Below are positions 42,450 through 50,844 of a stretch of 55,330 bases of DNA, one piece after another (the first letter of the stretch is position 1; the number at the start of each line of letters is the position of its first letter). The notes beneath the pieces were generated by a model. That model made no database searches. It was not told the origin of the DNA and worked only from the letters and a program-made list of their open reading frames with translations. Location: contig PNBE01000077.1 of NCBI GenBank assembly GCA_003135895.1, forward strand, positions 265 through 55,594. The letters are read 5' to 3'. Position numbers and translations under genes: made by a program. Source of the stretch: Candidatus Dormiibacterota bacterium. Its GTDB lineage: Bacteria > Chloroflexota > Dormibacteria > Aeolococcales > Aeolococcaceae.

Positions 42450-43931
42450 CTATTGACCAACCCCGGGATCGCTGAGGAACGCCTGCTCCTCGGCGCTGCC
42501 GAGTATGACGGTCACACCCCCTGGTGGGGCGGCCGCGGGCGTTGCCGGCGGTGTTGTCGCCGCCGCGGTCGGCGCGGGCTCGGTGGTGACGCTGACACCG
42601 AAGTACGTCGCCAGCCATTGCGCGGCGGCGGTGTCCTTCCCGCCACTGTTGTCGATCACCTGCGTGACCGCTTGCGTGGGCGCTCTGCCGCCCGCTTTCG
42701 TGGAGAAACCGACCATGTTCATCAGCGACGCCCAGCGGGTGGTTGCGTTGTCGTTGCGCCCGCTCGCATTGACGAACGTGACCTGGGCGCCGGCGTCAAG
42801 GGCCGCCGGCGTCGGGAAGATGTCCTGGACGAAATGGGACAGGGACTTGAAGCTCTGGTCGTTCGCAAACAGGTAATAGCTGCCGCACCGCGTCGGATAC
42901 CCGCAGTCGTACAGGAAGTTGGTGTCGTCGATGCTGATGTGCTCGACGGTCGCCGGGTTGACGCCGCTCACCAATGCGTAGAGGGATTCGGCGTCACCGA
43001 TGGTCAGGTCGGTGAGCACGTTGTCGCCGAGTGCGTTGAGAACATCCGGTAGCTTGCCGATGCCGCCGATGCTCTCGATCTGTGACTTGAGCGCGACGAT
43101 GATCTGCTGCTGGCGGCGGCTGCGCGAGAAGTCAGATCCCTGCCCGTTGTTGCCGTGGCGCGAGCGCGCATAGATGAGCGCTACGGCACCGCTCATGTGG
43201 TGCATGCCCGCACTGAAGTGGATCCGCTGATATCCGCAGTTGCCGAGGGAGCATTCGCCCGCGGGGTACTGATAGTCCGTGAACCCGACCGGGACATTGA
43301 TATTGACGCCGCCGACCGCGTCGACGGTCTGCTTGAACGCACTGAAGTCGACGCCCACGAAATAGTTGATGCCCACTCCGAGAAGATGCGCGATCAGCGG
43401 ATCCGCGACCGCGGCGCCGGCGTTGACGGCGCTCGCCGGCACCGGGCCCTCACCGAGCATTCCCGCCGCGTATGCGAAGTTGATCCGCTGCTGGGTCGAC
43501 TTGCCGTTGCGAAGCGGGATGGTCACGTACCAGTCGCGCGGGATCGAGATCTCGGCGATCTGCGGCGGGTGACCCTGCACGGGCTGGATCGAGATGACCA
43601 TGATCGAATCGGTGAGGAAGGCACCGGAATGCTGAACGCCGCCATATCCGTAGAGCACGAGGTTGATGCGCTGATATCGCTGACGCTGCTGGTCGATCGC
43701 CGAGCCACCGCCCCCCTGCAATGCGCCGATCACCGCACTGATCGGGTTGGTATGGAACGTCTTTGCCAGCGCGAGCGAGAGGCGAACCCCGTAGATGCCG
43801 CCGGCGACGAGCACCAGGGAGAACATGACGATCACCGAGACCACGGCACGCTTTCGCGTGACCCAACTCGGGACGACGTTGTATCGCGACCGGCGGCGCC
43901 GGCGGACGGATGACCTGCTGATTGTTGCCAT
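42450..43931 (-). CDS. LCP family protein with C-terminal LytR_C domain
   Basis: About 493 residues from ATG 43931. An Arg-rich cytosolic N-terminus (SSVRRRRRSRY) precedes one transmembrane helix (AVVSVIVMFSLVLVAGGIYGV). The LCP domain follows: NLVLYGYGGVQHSG, FLTDSIMVISI, EISIPRDWYVTI, VGGVNINV and LIYARSRHGNNGQGSDFSRSRRQQQ. Residues about 395-460 form a LytR_C domain (VTFVNASGRNDNATTRWASLMNMVGF), and a Pro/Ala/Thr-rich tail ends the protein. It belongs to the GYGG-type LCP group, where the first loop lacks the usual Asp. TTG/ATG codons at 43985-43982 are in frame upstream but add an unconvincing extension. The 212 nt before qor show no other gene. Confidence 0.88.
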   Translation of the reverse strand: MATISRSSVRRRRRSRYNVVPSWVTRKRAVVSVIVMFSLVLVAGGIYGVRLSLALAKTFHTNPISAVIGALQGGGGSAIDQQRQRYQRINLVLYGYGGVQHSGAFLTDSIMVISIQPVQGHPPQIAEISIPRDWYVTIPLRNGKSTQQRINFAYAAGMLGEGPVPASAVNAGAAVADPLIAHLLGVGINYFVGVDFSAFKQTVDAVGGVNINVPVGFTDYQYPAGECSLGNCGYQRIHFSAGMHHMSGAVALIYARSRHGNNGQGSDFSRSRRQQQIIVALKSQIESIGGIGKLPDVLNALGDNVLTDLTIGDAESLYALVSGVNPATVEHISIDDTNFLYDCGYPTRCGSYYLFANDQSFKSLSHFVQDIFPTPAALDAGAQVTFVNASGRNDNATTRWASLMNMVGFSTKAGGRAPTQAVTQVIDNSGGKDTAAAQWLATYFGVSVTTEPAPTAAATTPPATPAAAPPGGVTVILGSAEEQAFLSDPGVGQ

Positions 43932-44143
43932 GCTTGAGGTGTTGCTCTCGACTTCCGAACGGGTGTACTGACCGCACCGCATCAACGATGCTGGGCCGGC
44001 GCGCCACGGGGGGCTTTCTCCAGGGAGAACGCTGAAAGCAGCTTCCGGTTACCCGCCGCGAAGCACAAGGGTACCCCACGGTTCGCTTGTCCGGAGCCGA
44101 GAGTGGCATCATCTGCGGCCAGAATCGGGACGGAGGAACGAGG

Positions 44144-45109
44144 GTGCGCGCACAGCAGGTTCAGGGCCTCGAGGGTCCATCCGGCCTCCGTCTGGTCGAA
44201 GTCGACGAACCGGAGGACGCGGCTCGCGTCGTGATCGAGGTCGCGGCCGCGGGCGTGAGCTTCCCCGATCTTCTGCTCACACGCGGCGAGTATCAGATGA
44301 AGCCGCCACTGCCGTTCGTGCCTGGTGTCGAGGTGGCCGGCCGCGTCCGCTCCGCTCCCGAGGGATCGGGGTTCAGCCCGGGTGATCACGTGATGGCCTT
44401 CACCATGCTGGGTGGCTTCGCTGACGTGGCGCTGGCCGAACCGGCGCTCACCCTCGCGATTCCCAGCGGGCTGACCCTCGAAGCCGCCTCAGGATTCGTC
44501 ATGAACTACCACACCGCGTACTTCGCGCTCGCACGCCGGGGACGGATCCGGCCCGGGGATCGCGTGGCGATCCACGGCGCGGCTGGTGGGGTTGGCACCG
44601 CTGCGGTGCAGGTGGCTCGCGGGCTTGGCGCCGAGGTGATCGCGATCGCCGCCGGCCCCGACAAGATGCACATCGCCGAACGCGCCGGTGCGCATCGCGT
44701 CCTCGACGCCGAAGGTGACTGGATGGCCGCGTTGCGGGCTCAGAACGACGGACTCGGCGTCAATGCCATCCTGGACCCGGTCGGCGGGGAGCGCTTCGAT
44801 CAGAGCGTCCGGTGCCTCGCACCCGAGGGCCGCCTGATCGTCGTCGGGTTCGCCGACGGCCGGATTCCCAGCCTCCAGGTGAATCGCGTCCTGCTGCGCA
44901 ACATCGACGTGGTCGGTGCTGCCTGGGGAGCCTTTCTCGGCGTCGAGCCCTCACTTTTCGCCGAGACGCAGGCCGCGCTCAACACGATGATCGAAGCTGG
45001 CACCGTCGCCCCGATCGTCGGTGCGACCTATCCACTCGAAGAGGCGCCGGCCGCGCTCAATCTCCTCGGTCAGCGCCAGGCACGAGGCAAGGTCGTCCTC
45101 ACGATGTAG
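44144..45109 (+). CDS. NADPH:quinone oxidoreductase family (zinc-free MDR) protein
   Basis: From GTG 44144 the protein has 321 residues. It is a medium-chain dehydrogenase/reductase without the catalytic zinc cysteines: VSFPDLLLTRGEYQMKPPLPFVPGVEVAGRV, then YHTAYFALARRGRIRPGDRVAIHGAAGGVGTAAVQVARGLG (NADP Rossmann motif AAGGVG) and LAPEGRLIVVGFADGRI. Members reduce quinones or alpha,beta-unsaturated carbonyls. GGAGG lies 7-8 nt upstream of the GTG and decides the start, although the frame is open to 44087. It is convergent with an acyl-CoA dehydrogenase gene 22 nt away, so participation in acyl-CoA metabolism is possible but unproven. Confidence 0.88.
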   Translation: MRAQQVQGLEGPSGLRLVEVDEPEDAARVVIEVAAAGVSFPDLLLTRGEYQMKPPLPFVPGVEVAGRVRSAPEGSGFSPGDHVMAFTMLGGFADVALAEPALTLAIPSGLTLEAASGFVMNYHTAYFALARRGRIRPGDRVAIHGAAGGVGTAAVQVARGLGAEVIAIAAGPDKMHIAERAGAHRVLDAEGDWMAALRAQNDGLGVNAILDPVGGERFDQSVRCLAPEGRLIVVGFADGRIPSLQVNRVLLRNIDVVGAAWGAFLGVEPSLFAETQAALNTMIEAGTVAPIVGATYPLEEAPAALNLLGQRQARGKVVLTM

Positions 45110-45131
45110 CCCGTGGCAGCGCGCGGCGACG

Positions 45132-46280
45132 TCAGGCGCCCAGCAGGTCTCGGGCGATCACGACGCGCTGGATCTGACTGGTGCCCTCGTAGATCTGCGT
45201 GATCTTCGCGTCCCGCATCATGCGTTCGACCGGGTACTCATTCACGTACCCGTAGCCGCCGAGAATCTGGACAGCGTCGGTGGTGACCTTCATCGCCGTG
45301 TCCGCCGCCAGCAACTTTGCGATTGCGGCGAAGTGGCCCACATCCGGGCTTTTGTCGTCGATGAGCTGCGATGCCCAGTAGACCATCGCGCGAGCGGCGG
45401 CAGTCTGAGCCTCCATGTCCGCCACCATGAACTGGATTCCCTGGAATTCCGCGATCGCCTTGCCGAACTGCTTGCGCTCCTTGGCGTACCCGACGGCGTA
45501 GTCGAGCGCCCCCTGGGCGATCCCCAGCGCCTGCGCGGCCACGCCCGGCCTGGAACGATCGAGCACCTTCATCGCGATCCGGAAGCCGTCGCCCTCTTCG
45601 CCGAGGCGGTTCGCCGCAGAGATCACGACTTCGTCGAAGTGCAGTTCAGCGGTGTTGCTGCCGCGGATTCCGAGCTTGCCGTGGATCGTGTTCGCGGCAA
45701 AGCCCTTGAGATGCTGGGCGTCTTCGAGCACGAACGCGCTGACCCCTTTTGCCCGCTCATCGGGATCGGTCTTGGCGAACACGGTGATCGTGTCGGCGAT
45801 GCCGCCGGCGGTGATCCAGATCTTGCTGCCGGTGATGACGTACTCGTCGCCGTGGCGCTCGGCACGCGTCTGCATTCCCGCCGGGTCACTGCCGGCGCCG
45901 GGCTCGCTGAGTGCGTAGGCACTGAGCTTGGCACCGCTCGCCAGGTCAGGCAGCAGCCGCGCCTTCTGCTCCTCGGTCCCGGCGATCATCAACGGGTACC
46001 CGCCGAGCGCCTGGACAGCGAGGATCAGCGCGCTGGTCGCGCAGACCTTGGCGACCTCCTCGATGGCGACGTTGAGCGTCAGTGCACTGCCGGAGAGGCC
46101 GCCGTATTCGGGCGGAAAGGGCAGCGCGAACAGATCGTGCTTGCGGAAGAGATCGACCACGTCCCACGGGAATTCGCCGCTGCGGTCGATGTCCGCGGCA
46201 CGCGGCGCAATGCGGTCACGGGCGATATCGCGCACCGTGTCGCGGATCATGGTCTGCTCTTCGTTGAGTCGGATGTCCAT
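45132..46280 (-). CDS. Acyl-CoA dehydrogenase (short/branched-chain type)
   Basis: 382 residues, full length for the FAD enzymes that make an alpha,beta double bond in acyl-CoA. It begins DIRLNEEQTMIRDTVRDIARDRIAPRAADIDRS. FAD and substrate motifs are YALSEPGAGSDPAGMQT, WITAGGIAD and VTTDAVQILGGYGYVNEYPVERMMRDAKITQIYEGTSQIQ, where the catalytic Glu is in IYEGT. It resembles butyryl-/isobutyryl-CoA dehydrogenases. TAGCAT lies 7 nt before ATG 46280, suggesting that it is transcribed separately from the ACAD gene 38 nt upstream. Electrons would go to ETF, which is not encoded here. Confidence 0.94.
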   Translation of the reverse strand: MDIRLNEEQTMIRDTVRDIARDRIAPRAADIDRSGEFPWDVVDLFRKHDLFALPFPPEYGGLSGSALTLNVAIEEVAKVCATSALILAVQALGGYPLMIAGTEEQKARLLPDLASGAKLSAYALSEPGAGSDPAGMQTRAERHGDEYVITGSKIWITAGGIADTITVFAKTDPDERAKGVSAFVLEDAQHLKGFAANTIHGKLGIRGSNTAELHFDEVVISAANRLGEEGDGFRIAMKVLDRSRPGVAAQALGIAQGALDYAVGYAKERKQFGKAIAEFQGIQFMVADMEAQTAAARAMVYWASQLIDDKSPDVGHFAAIAKLLAADTAMKVTTDAVQILGGYGYVNEYPVERMMRDAKITQIYEGTSQIQRVVIARDLLGA

Positions 46281-46287
46281 GCGGCTG

Positions 46288-46293
46288 ATGCTA
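46288..46293 (-). promoter_or_regulatory. Putative leaderless -10 element of acyl-CoA dehydrogenase gene
   Basis: The minus strand reads TAGCAT, 7 nt before ATG 46280, the same geometry as at apt and meaB. Confidence 0.45.
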
Positions 46294-46318
46294 CCAAGCT
46301 ACCGGAGGCGAGTCGTGG

Positions 46319-47437
46319 TCAGTCGCGGAGCAGATGGCGGGCGATGACCACGCGCTGGATCTGGTTGGTCCCTTCGTAGATCTGGCACGCCTTTGCGTCG
46401 CGGAAGCGGACCGCGGCCGGATGGTCTTCGGCGCCCGACTCGGGGGCGCACAGGTCGACGGCGGACTGTGCCACCGCGACGCAGGTATCCGTGGAATACA
46501 GCTTCGCGATCGCCGCATCATGGGTGACGCGCCGGCCTGCATCCACCAGCGCGGCGGCATACCGCGTCAGCTGGCGAGCGGCGGCGGTGCGAGCCTCCAT
46601 GTCCGCTATCGCGTCGGCGTCCACCTCCGACCCGGCGTCGCGGCGCCGGCGCGACGGCTCGACCGCAGCGTCGAGCGCTCCCTGCGCGATGCCGACCGCC
46701 TGCGCCGAGATGCCGACCCGGCCGCTGTCCAGCGCCGACATCGCGACGGTGAAACCGAAGCCCTCGTCTCCGAGCCGGTTCGCCGCGGGAACGCGCACGC
46801 CGTCAAGAACGAGCTCACCGGTCCACGAGCCGTGAAGCCCCATCTTGGCAAGCGGCGGACCGGTGCTGACGCCGGGCCATGCAGCCTCGACCAGAAAGGC
46901 GCTCACGCCGTGGGCACCGTCGCCGGTGCGTGCCATCACAATGTAGAGATCGGCGTCGCCGGCACCCGTGATGAACGCCTTGGCGCCGTCGAGCACGTAC
47001 GTCTCGCCCTCACGCGCGGCTCGCGTTCGCAACGCGACCGCGTCGCTGCCGCCGGCCGCCTCGGTCAATGCAAAGGCCGCGAGCCACTCGCCACTCGCGA
47101 GCCTGCGCAAGTACCTCGACTTCTGGTCATCATTGCCAAAAACAAGCAGGGGCTCGGTGCCGACCGAGAGATGCACATCGAGGATGACCGCCGAGCTCGC
47201 ATCGGCGCGCGCGACCGTCTCGATGAACTGTATGAAGTCTCCGTGGTTCCCACCGGCGCCACCGAAAGCCTCGGGAGTGAGAAGACCGGCGAGACCAGCC
47301 TCGCCAGCGGACTCGACGATCCGCTTGGGAGATGGACCATGACCCCGAGCCATCGCCGCAGCGATCGGAGTGATCGCGTCCGCGACGAAGCCCGCGACGC
47401 GGTGGGTGAGCTCCCGATGAGGGATATCAGTCGACAC
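46319..47437 (-). CDS. Acyl-CoA dehydrogenase
   Basis: From GTG 47437 the protein has 372 residues. Family features are GLAGLLTPEAFGGAGGNHGDFIQFIETVARADAS, FALTEAAGGSDAVALRT, YVLDGAKAFITGAGDADLYIV and KACQIYEGTNQIQRVVIARHLL, with the catalytic Glu in YEGT. VDLCAPESGAEDHPAAVRFRDAKAC replaces the usual GGYGY stretch, so this copy is the most divergent of the three dehydrogenases here. The GTG lies inside the thiolase 3' end (11-nt overlap), so the two are co-translated. The frame is open upstream of the GTG, but the extra residues are Arg/Ser-rich and not ACAD-like. Confidence 0.9.
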   Translation of the reverse strand: MSTDIPHRELTHRVAGFVADAITPIAAAMARGHGPSPKRIVESAGEAGLAGLLTPEAFGGAGGNHGDFIQFIETVARADASSAVILDVHLSVGTEPLLVFGNDDQKSRYLRRLASGEWLAAFALTEAAGGSDAVALRTRAAREGETYVLDGAKAFITGAGDADLYIVMARTGDGAHGVSAFLVEAAWPGVSTGPPLAKMGLHGSWTGELVLDGVRVPAANRLGDEGFGFTVAMSALDSGRVGISAQAVGIAQGALDAAVEPSRRRRDAGSEVDADAIADMEARTAAARQLTRYAAALVDAGRRVTHDAAIAKLYSTDTCVAVAQSAVDLCAPESGAEDHPAAVRFRDAKACQIYEGTNQIQRVVIARHLLRD

Positions 47438-48602
47438 GGACGAGCGTGGCCTCGCCCTGCGCGATGCCGCTGCAGATCGCGGCGGCCCCGTAGCCGCCAC
47501 CCCGGCGGCGCAACTCATAGAGCAGGGTCATGAGAATCCTGGCTCCACTGGCGCCGATCGGGTGACCGACGGCTATGGCGCCGCCGTTGACGTTGACGCG
47601 ATCCGCATCCACCTCGAGCATGCGCGTGCTGGTGATCGCCACCGCCGCAAATGCCTCGTTGATCTCCACCAGTTCGAGCTTGCCGGCATCCACCTCACCG
47701 TGAGTCCTGGCGAGCGCGGCCTCGATCGCAAGCGCGGGCACGGTGGCCAGGTACGGGTGCTCCGCGGCCGATTCACCGTAGGTGAGCCAGGTTCCGAGCG
47801 GCGTGAGCCCTTCGGCGCGCGCCCGCTCCGAGCTCATGAGCAGCACCGCAGTCGCCCCGTCGTTCATCCCGGGCGCGTTGCCGGCGGTGATGGTGGTGCC
47901 GTCGCCGAACGAGCCCCGGAGCGCGGCGAGCTTCTCGATGGTCGTGTCCGCGCGCGGTTGCTCGTCGCGACCGACCGTCGACCCGTTGACGCTGACCGGC
48001 ACGATCTCGTCAGCGAACCGTCCCGCCGCGAGCGCCTCCTGGTAGCGCATCTGTGAGCGAAGCGCCCATGCGTCCTGCTCCTCGCGGGTCACCCCGAGCT
48101 CGGATGCGACATCACTGCCGTGCACACCCATCAGCACACCGTCGACGGGACAGCAGAGGCCGTCGCGCATCATGCTGTCGACGGCGACACGATCACCGAA
48201 GCGGCTGCCAAAGCGCTGATCCTCGAGCAGGTACGGGGACCGCGACATCGATTCCATGCCGCCCGCCACGACCACGTCCGCCTCTCCGGACCGGATGAGC
48301 AGCGCGCCCAGATTCACAGCCTTGAGCGCGCTCGCGCAGACCTTGTTGACGGTGAATGACGACACGGACGCCGGAAGCCCGGCCCGCAATCCCGCCTGAC
48401 GCGACGGCACCTGTCCCTGTCCCGCGGCGAGCACCATCCCCATGATCAGTTGATCGACCGCGGCTGGATCGGTGCCGGTGCGCTCGAGAACTTCCCGGAT
48501 GACTCGCGCGCCGAGATCGACAGCGGGCACCGAGGCAAGCCCACCGCCGAGCGTGCCGAAGGGTGTCCTCGCCGCGGCGACGATGACTGCTTCAGTGCCC
48601 AC
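47427..48602 (-). CDS. Acetyl-CoA C-acetyltransferase (thiolase)
   Basis: 391 residues, a typical thiolase II length. The nucleophile is Cys89 in [15 protein letters not shown]. The C-terminal motifs are [19 protein letters not shown] (His of GHP) and [11 protein letters not shown], with the second catalytic Cys. It condenses two acetyl-CoA to acetoacetyl-CoA or cleaves 3-ketoacyl-CoA in beta-oxidation; the surrounding dehydrogenases favour degradation. Enoyl-CoA hydratase and 3-hydroxyacyl-CoA dehydrogenase, which complete the cycle, are not in the window. It overlaps the next upstream ACAD gene by 11 nt and the downstream ACAD by 11 nt. Confidence 0.94.
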   Translation of the reverse strand: MGTEAVIVAAARTPFGTLGGGLASVPAVDLGARVIREVLERTGTDPAAVDQLIMGMVLAAGQGQVPSRQAGLRAGLPASVSSFTVNKVCASALKAVNLGALLIRSGEADVVVAGGMESMSRSPYLLEDQRFGSRFGDRVAVDSMMRDGLCCPVDGVLMGVHGSDVASELGVTREEQDAWALRSQMRYQEALAAGRFADEIVPVSVNGSTVGRDEQPRADTTIEKLAALRGSFGDGTTITAGNAPGMNDGATAVLLMSSERARAEGLTPLGTWLTYGESAAEHPYLATVPALAIEAALARTHGEVDAGKLELVEINEAFAAVAITSTRMLEVDADRVNVNGGAIAVGHPIGASGARILMTLLYELRRRGGGYGAAAICSGIAQGEATLVRVD

Positions 48603-49770
48603 GGTCGGCCTCCAGGACCTCGAACGGGCGCAGCAGGTGGCGGGCGATCAGGATGCGCTGCACCTCGCTCGTCCCCTCACCGATCTCGTTGATCTTCACG
48701 TCGCGATAGAGGCGCGCCACCAGCGACTCCTCCATGAATCCCATGCCGCCATGGATCTGGACGGCCTGGTTGGCACACGCGGTGGCAACCTCAGACGCGT
48801 GCAGCTTCGCCATCGAGGCGTAGGGGGCGGCGCTCTTCCCCGCATCGATCGCCGCGGCCGCCCGCCACGTCATCAGTCGCGCCAGTTCGATCTGCGTGCC
48901 CATGTCGGCGAGCTTGAACTGCGTGGCCTGGAAGGTCGCGATCGGCACGCCGAACTGGTGTCGCGCCGCCGAGTACGCCAGCGATGCGTCGAGGCACGCC
49001 TGGGCCACGCCGACCGAGAGCGCCGCGATGGCGACGCGCCCGCCCTCGAGGATCTCCAGGAACTGGGTCAAACCCTCACCGACCTGGCCGATCAGGTTGC
49101 CGGTCGGAACCCGGCAGTCCTCGAAGATCAACTCGCGGGTGTCGGACGCGTGCCAGCCCAGCTTGCGGTACTTGGGAGCCTGCGAGTACCCGGGCGTTCC
49201 GTGCTCGACGGCGATGGTGCTGATCTCCTTGTGGCCGTTCTGCGCGCCGGTGACCGCGGTGATGGTCACCCCGGCGCTGATGTCGGTGCCGGCGTTGGTG
49301 ATGAACACCTTGCGGCCATTGATGACCCAGTGATCGCCGTCTTGGACCGCCCTGGTCTGGGTGCCGGCGGCGTCCGATCCGGCGTCGGGCTCGGTCAGCC
49401 CGAACGCCCACAGCCGCTCGCCTGCCATCAGCGGCGCGAGCCAGCGCTGCTGCTGTTCGCGCGAGCCGAATTTCACGATCGGCGAGATGCCCAGCGAGAC
49501 CGCCGCCTCGAGGGTGATGGCGCAGCTCGCATCGGCTCGAGCGACCTCCTCCATGGCGAGGCAGTACGACATGAAATCGCCCCCGGCACCTCCGATCTCC
49601 TCGGGAAAGGGCAGTGCGAACAACCCGAGCCTGGCCATGCCGGCGACGAGGTCGTAGGGAAACTCCCCGGTCTCGTCGTAGTGCGCGGCGGCAGGTGCAA
49701 TCTCCGACTGGGCGAAGTCGCGAACCACCTGGCGAATGTGACGCTGCTCGTCGCTGAGATCGAAGTTCAC
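48592..49770 (-). CDS. Acyl-CoA dehydrogenase
   Basis: 392 residues beginning [41 protein letters not shown]. Motifs are [83 protein letters not shown] and [23 protein letters not shown] with the catalytic Glu in GEGT. It is similar to glutaryl/isovaleryl or medium-chain-type bacterial dehydrogenases. The start is GTG 49770 with TGAGG 5-6 nt upstream. It heads the ACAD-thiolase-ACAD set and lies 35 nt after the sucD stop, so it could continue the sucCD transcript. Confidence 0.94.
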   Translation of the reverse strand: MNFDLSDEQRHIRQVVRDFAQSEIAPAAAHYDETGEFPYDLVAGMARLGLFALPFPEEIGGAGGDFMSYCLAMEEVARADASCAITLEAAVSLGISPIVKFGSREQQQRWLAPLMAGERLWAFGLTEPDAGSDAAGTQTRAVQDGDHWVINGRKVFITNAGTDISAGVTITAVTGAQNGHKEISTIAVEHGTPGYSQAPKYRKLGWHASDTRELIFEDCRVPTGNLIGQVGEGLTQFLEILEGGRVAIAALSVGVAQACLDASLAYSAARHQFGVPIATFQATQFKLADMGTQIELARLMTWRAAAAIDAGKSAAPYASMAKLHASEVATACANQAVQIHGGMGFMEESLVARLYRDVKINEIGEGTSEVQRILIARHLLRPFEVLEADRGH

Positions 49771-49805
49771 TCGAACCTCACGGTAGCGCGGCGGGATGGG
49801 CTGGG

Positions 49806-50690
49806 TCAGCCCGAGTGCTTGCCCAGGCTCACCGCGGTGAGCCGGACCACATCCTCGATGGTGTCAGCAATCTCCGCGCCGGCAGCCAGCAGCGCATCGA
49901 TCTTGCTCTGGGCACTCCCGGTGTTGCCGCTGATGATCGCGCCGGCGTGGCCCATGCGCTTGCCCGGCGGCGCTGTCCGCCCGGAGATGAACGCCACCAC
50001 CGGCTTGTCAAAACCGGTATCACGGATCCAGGTCGCGGCATTCTCCTCGTCGGAACCACCGATCTCGCCGATGAGCACCACCGCGCGCGTCTCCGGGTCG
50101 TCGGCGAACCGGCGGAGCACATCGGGAAAGCTGAGGCCCATCACCGGGTCGCCGCCGATGCCGACCGACGTGGTCTGGCCCATTCCCGCCTGACCGAGAC
50201 CCTGGATGACCTCGTAGGTGAGCGTTCCGCTGCGTCCGACGATCCCCACGGGGCCGGGTGTATTGATGTGGTTGGGGATGATTCCCACCTTGCACTGATC
50301 GGGAGTCACGATCCCCGGGCAGTTGGCTCCGAGCAACTGGTGGCCCGAGCGAATCACGAATTCGCGCGCGCGGATCATGTCGTGCACCGGGATCAACTCC
50401 GTGATGCAGACCGTCAACTCGATGCCCGCGGCCGCGGACTCCATGATCGCGTCGGCGGCGAACGCGGGCGGGACGAAGATCCCCGAGACGTCGGCGCCGG
50501 TCGCGGCCACAGCATCGGCGACCGTGTCGTAGATCGGCACGCCGTCCTGATCGGTACCGCCCTTACCCGGTGAGACCCCGGCGACGATATTGGTCCCGAA
50601 GGCACGCATCTGCCCGGTGTGAAAGCTGCCCTCGCGCCCCGTGATGCCCTGGATGAGCACCCGGCTGTTGCTATCGATGAGGACGCTCAC
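49806..50690 (-). CDS. sucD: Succinyl-CoA synthetase (succinate-CoA ligase), alpha subunit
   Basis: 294 residues. The CoA-binding Rossmann domain starts [26 protein letters not shown] and includes [15 protein letters not shown]-like ([20 protein letters not shown]). [19 protein letters not shown] and [14 protein letters not shown] are conserved, and the phospho-accepting His is in [14 protein letters not shown]. With SucC it interconverts succinyl-CoA and succinate with nucleotide phosphorylation. GTG 50690 has GAGGGA about 6 nt upstream, and that site directly abuts the 3' arm of the 19-bp stem at 50701-50828. This gives the gene an unusual 154-nt structured spacer from sucC; these two genes usually overlap or almost touch. 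Confidence 0.95.
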   Translation of the reverse strand: MSVLIDSNSRVLIQGITGREGSFHTGQMRAFGTNIVAGVSPGKGGTDQDGVPIYDTVADAVAATGADVSGIFVPPAFAADAIMESAAAGIELTVCITELIPVHDMIRAREFVIRSGHQLLGANCPGIVTPDQCKVGIIPNHINTPGPVGIVGRSGTLTYEVIQGLGQAGMGQTTSVGIGGDPVMGLSFPDVLRRFADDPETRAVVLIGEIGGSDEENAATWIRDTGFDKPVVAFISGRTAPPGKRMGHAGAIISGNTGSAQSKIDALLAAGAEIADTIEDVVRLTAVSLGKHSG

Positions 50691-50700
50691 AACGTTCCCT

Positions 50701-50828
50701 CAGTGGGGAGGGCATGAACGGAGGAGGGCCGTCTCGCAGCCCGGGCTACCCCCCCGGGCGAGAGCGAGGGGCGGAACGGCGAAGGCGTTCCGACCCCGTG
50801 CCCACCGCAGTTCATGCCCTCCCCACTG
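50701..50828 (-). ncRNA. Structured intergenic RNA-like element between sucC and sucD
   Basis: CAGTGGGGAGGGCATGAAC (50701-50719) and its exact reverse complement (50810-50828) form a perfect 19-bp closing stem. Inside are two further hairpins: GCCCGGG/CCCGGGC with TCTC/GAGA below it (50732-50763), and GGGG-c-GGAACG/CGTTCC-ga-CCCC (50768-50797). The predicted fold is a three-way junction of 128 nt. It fills almost the whole sucC-sucD spacer and ends 1-2 nt before the sucD Shine-Dalgarno, so it could affect translation or mRNA processing. No ORF, U-run or target-site duplication is seen. I know no matching family. Confidence 0.7.
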
Positions 50829-50844
50829 CCGCGCCAGACGCTGT

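Noticed and set aside
41082-43052. A 656-codon open frame on the plus strand over pfkA and the second LCP gene.
   Set aside because: It is antisense to two well-supported genes and its residues are a His/Arg/Gly/Asp-rich mix with no motif; long antisense frames are expected in GC-rich DNA.
39240-45138. The 10-mer ACGTCAGGCG occurs at 39240, 39304 and 45129.
   Set aside because: One copy is inside a coding region and one spans a stop codon; three hits of a GC-rich 10-mer are compatible with chance.
48472-50193. A 573-codon plus-strand frame over thiolase, acyl-CoA dehydrogenase and sucD.
   Set aside because: It is a complement shadow spanning three real genes.
50701-50828. Element read as a recent miniature transposon.
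   Set aside because: The terminal repeats are perfect, but no target-site duplication flanks them and only one copy is seen in this window. Not fully excluded without the genome.
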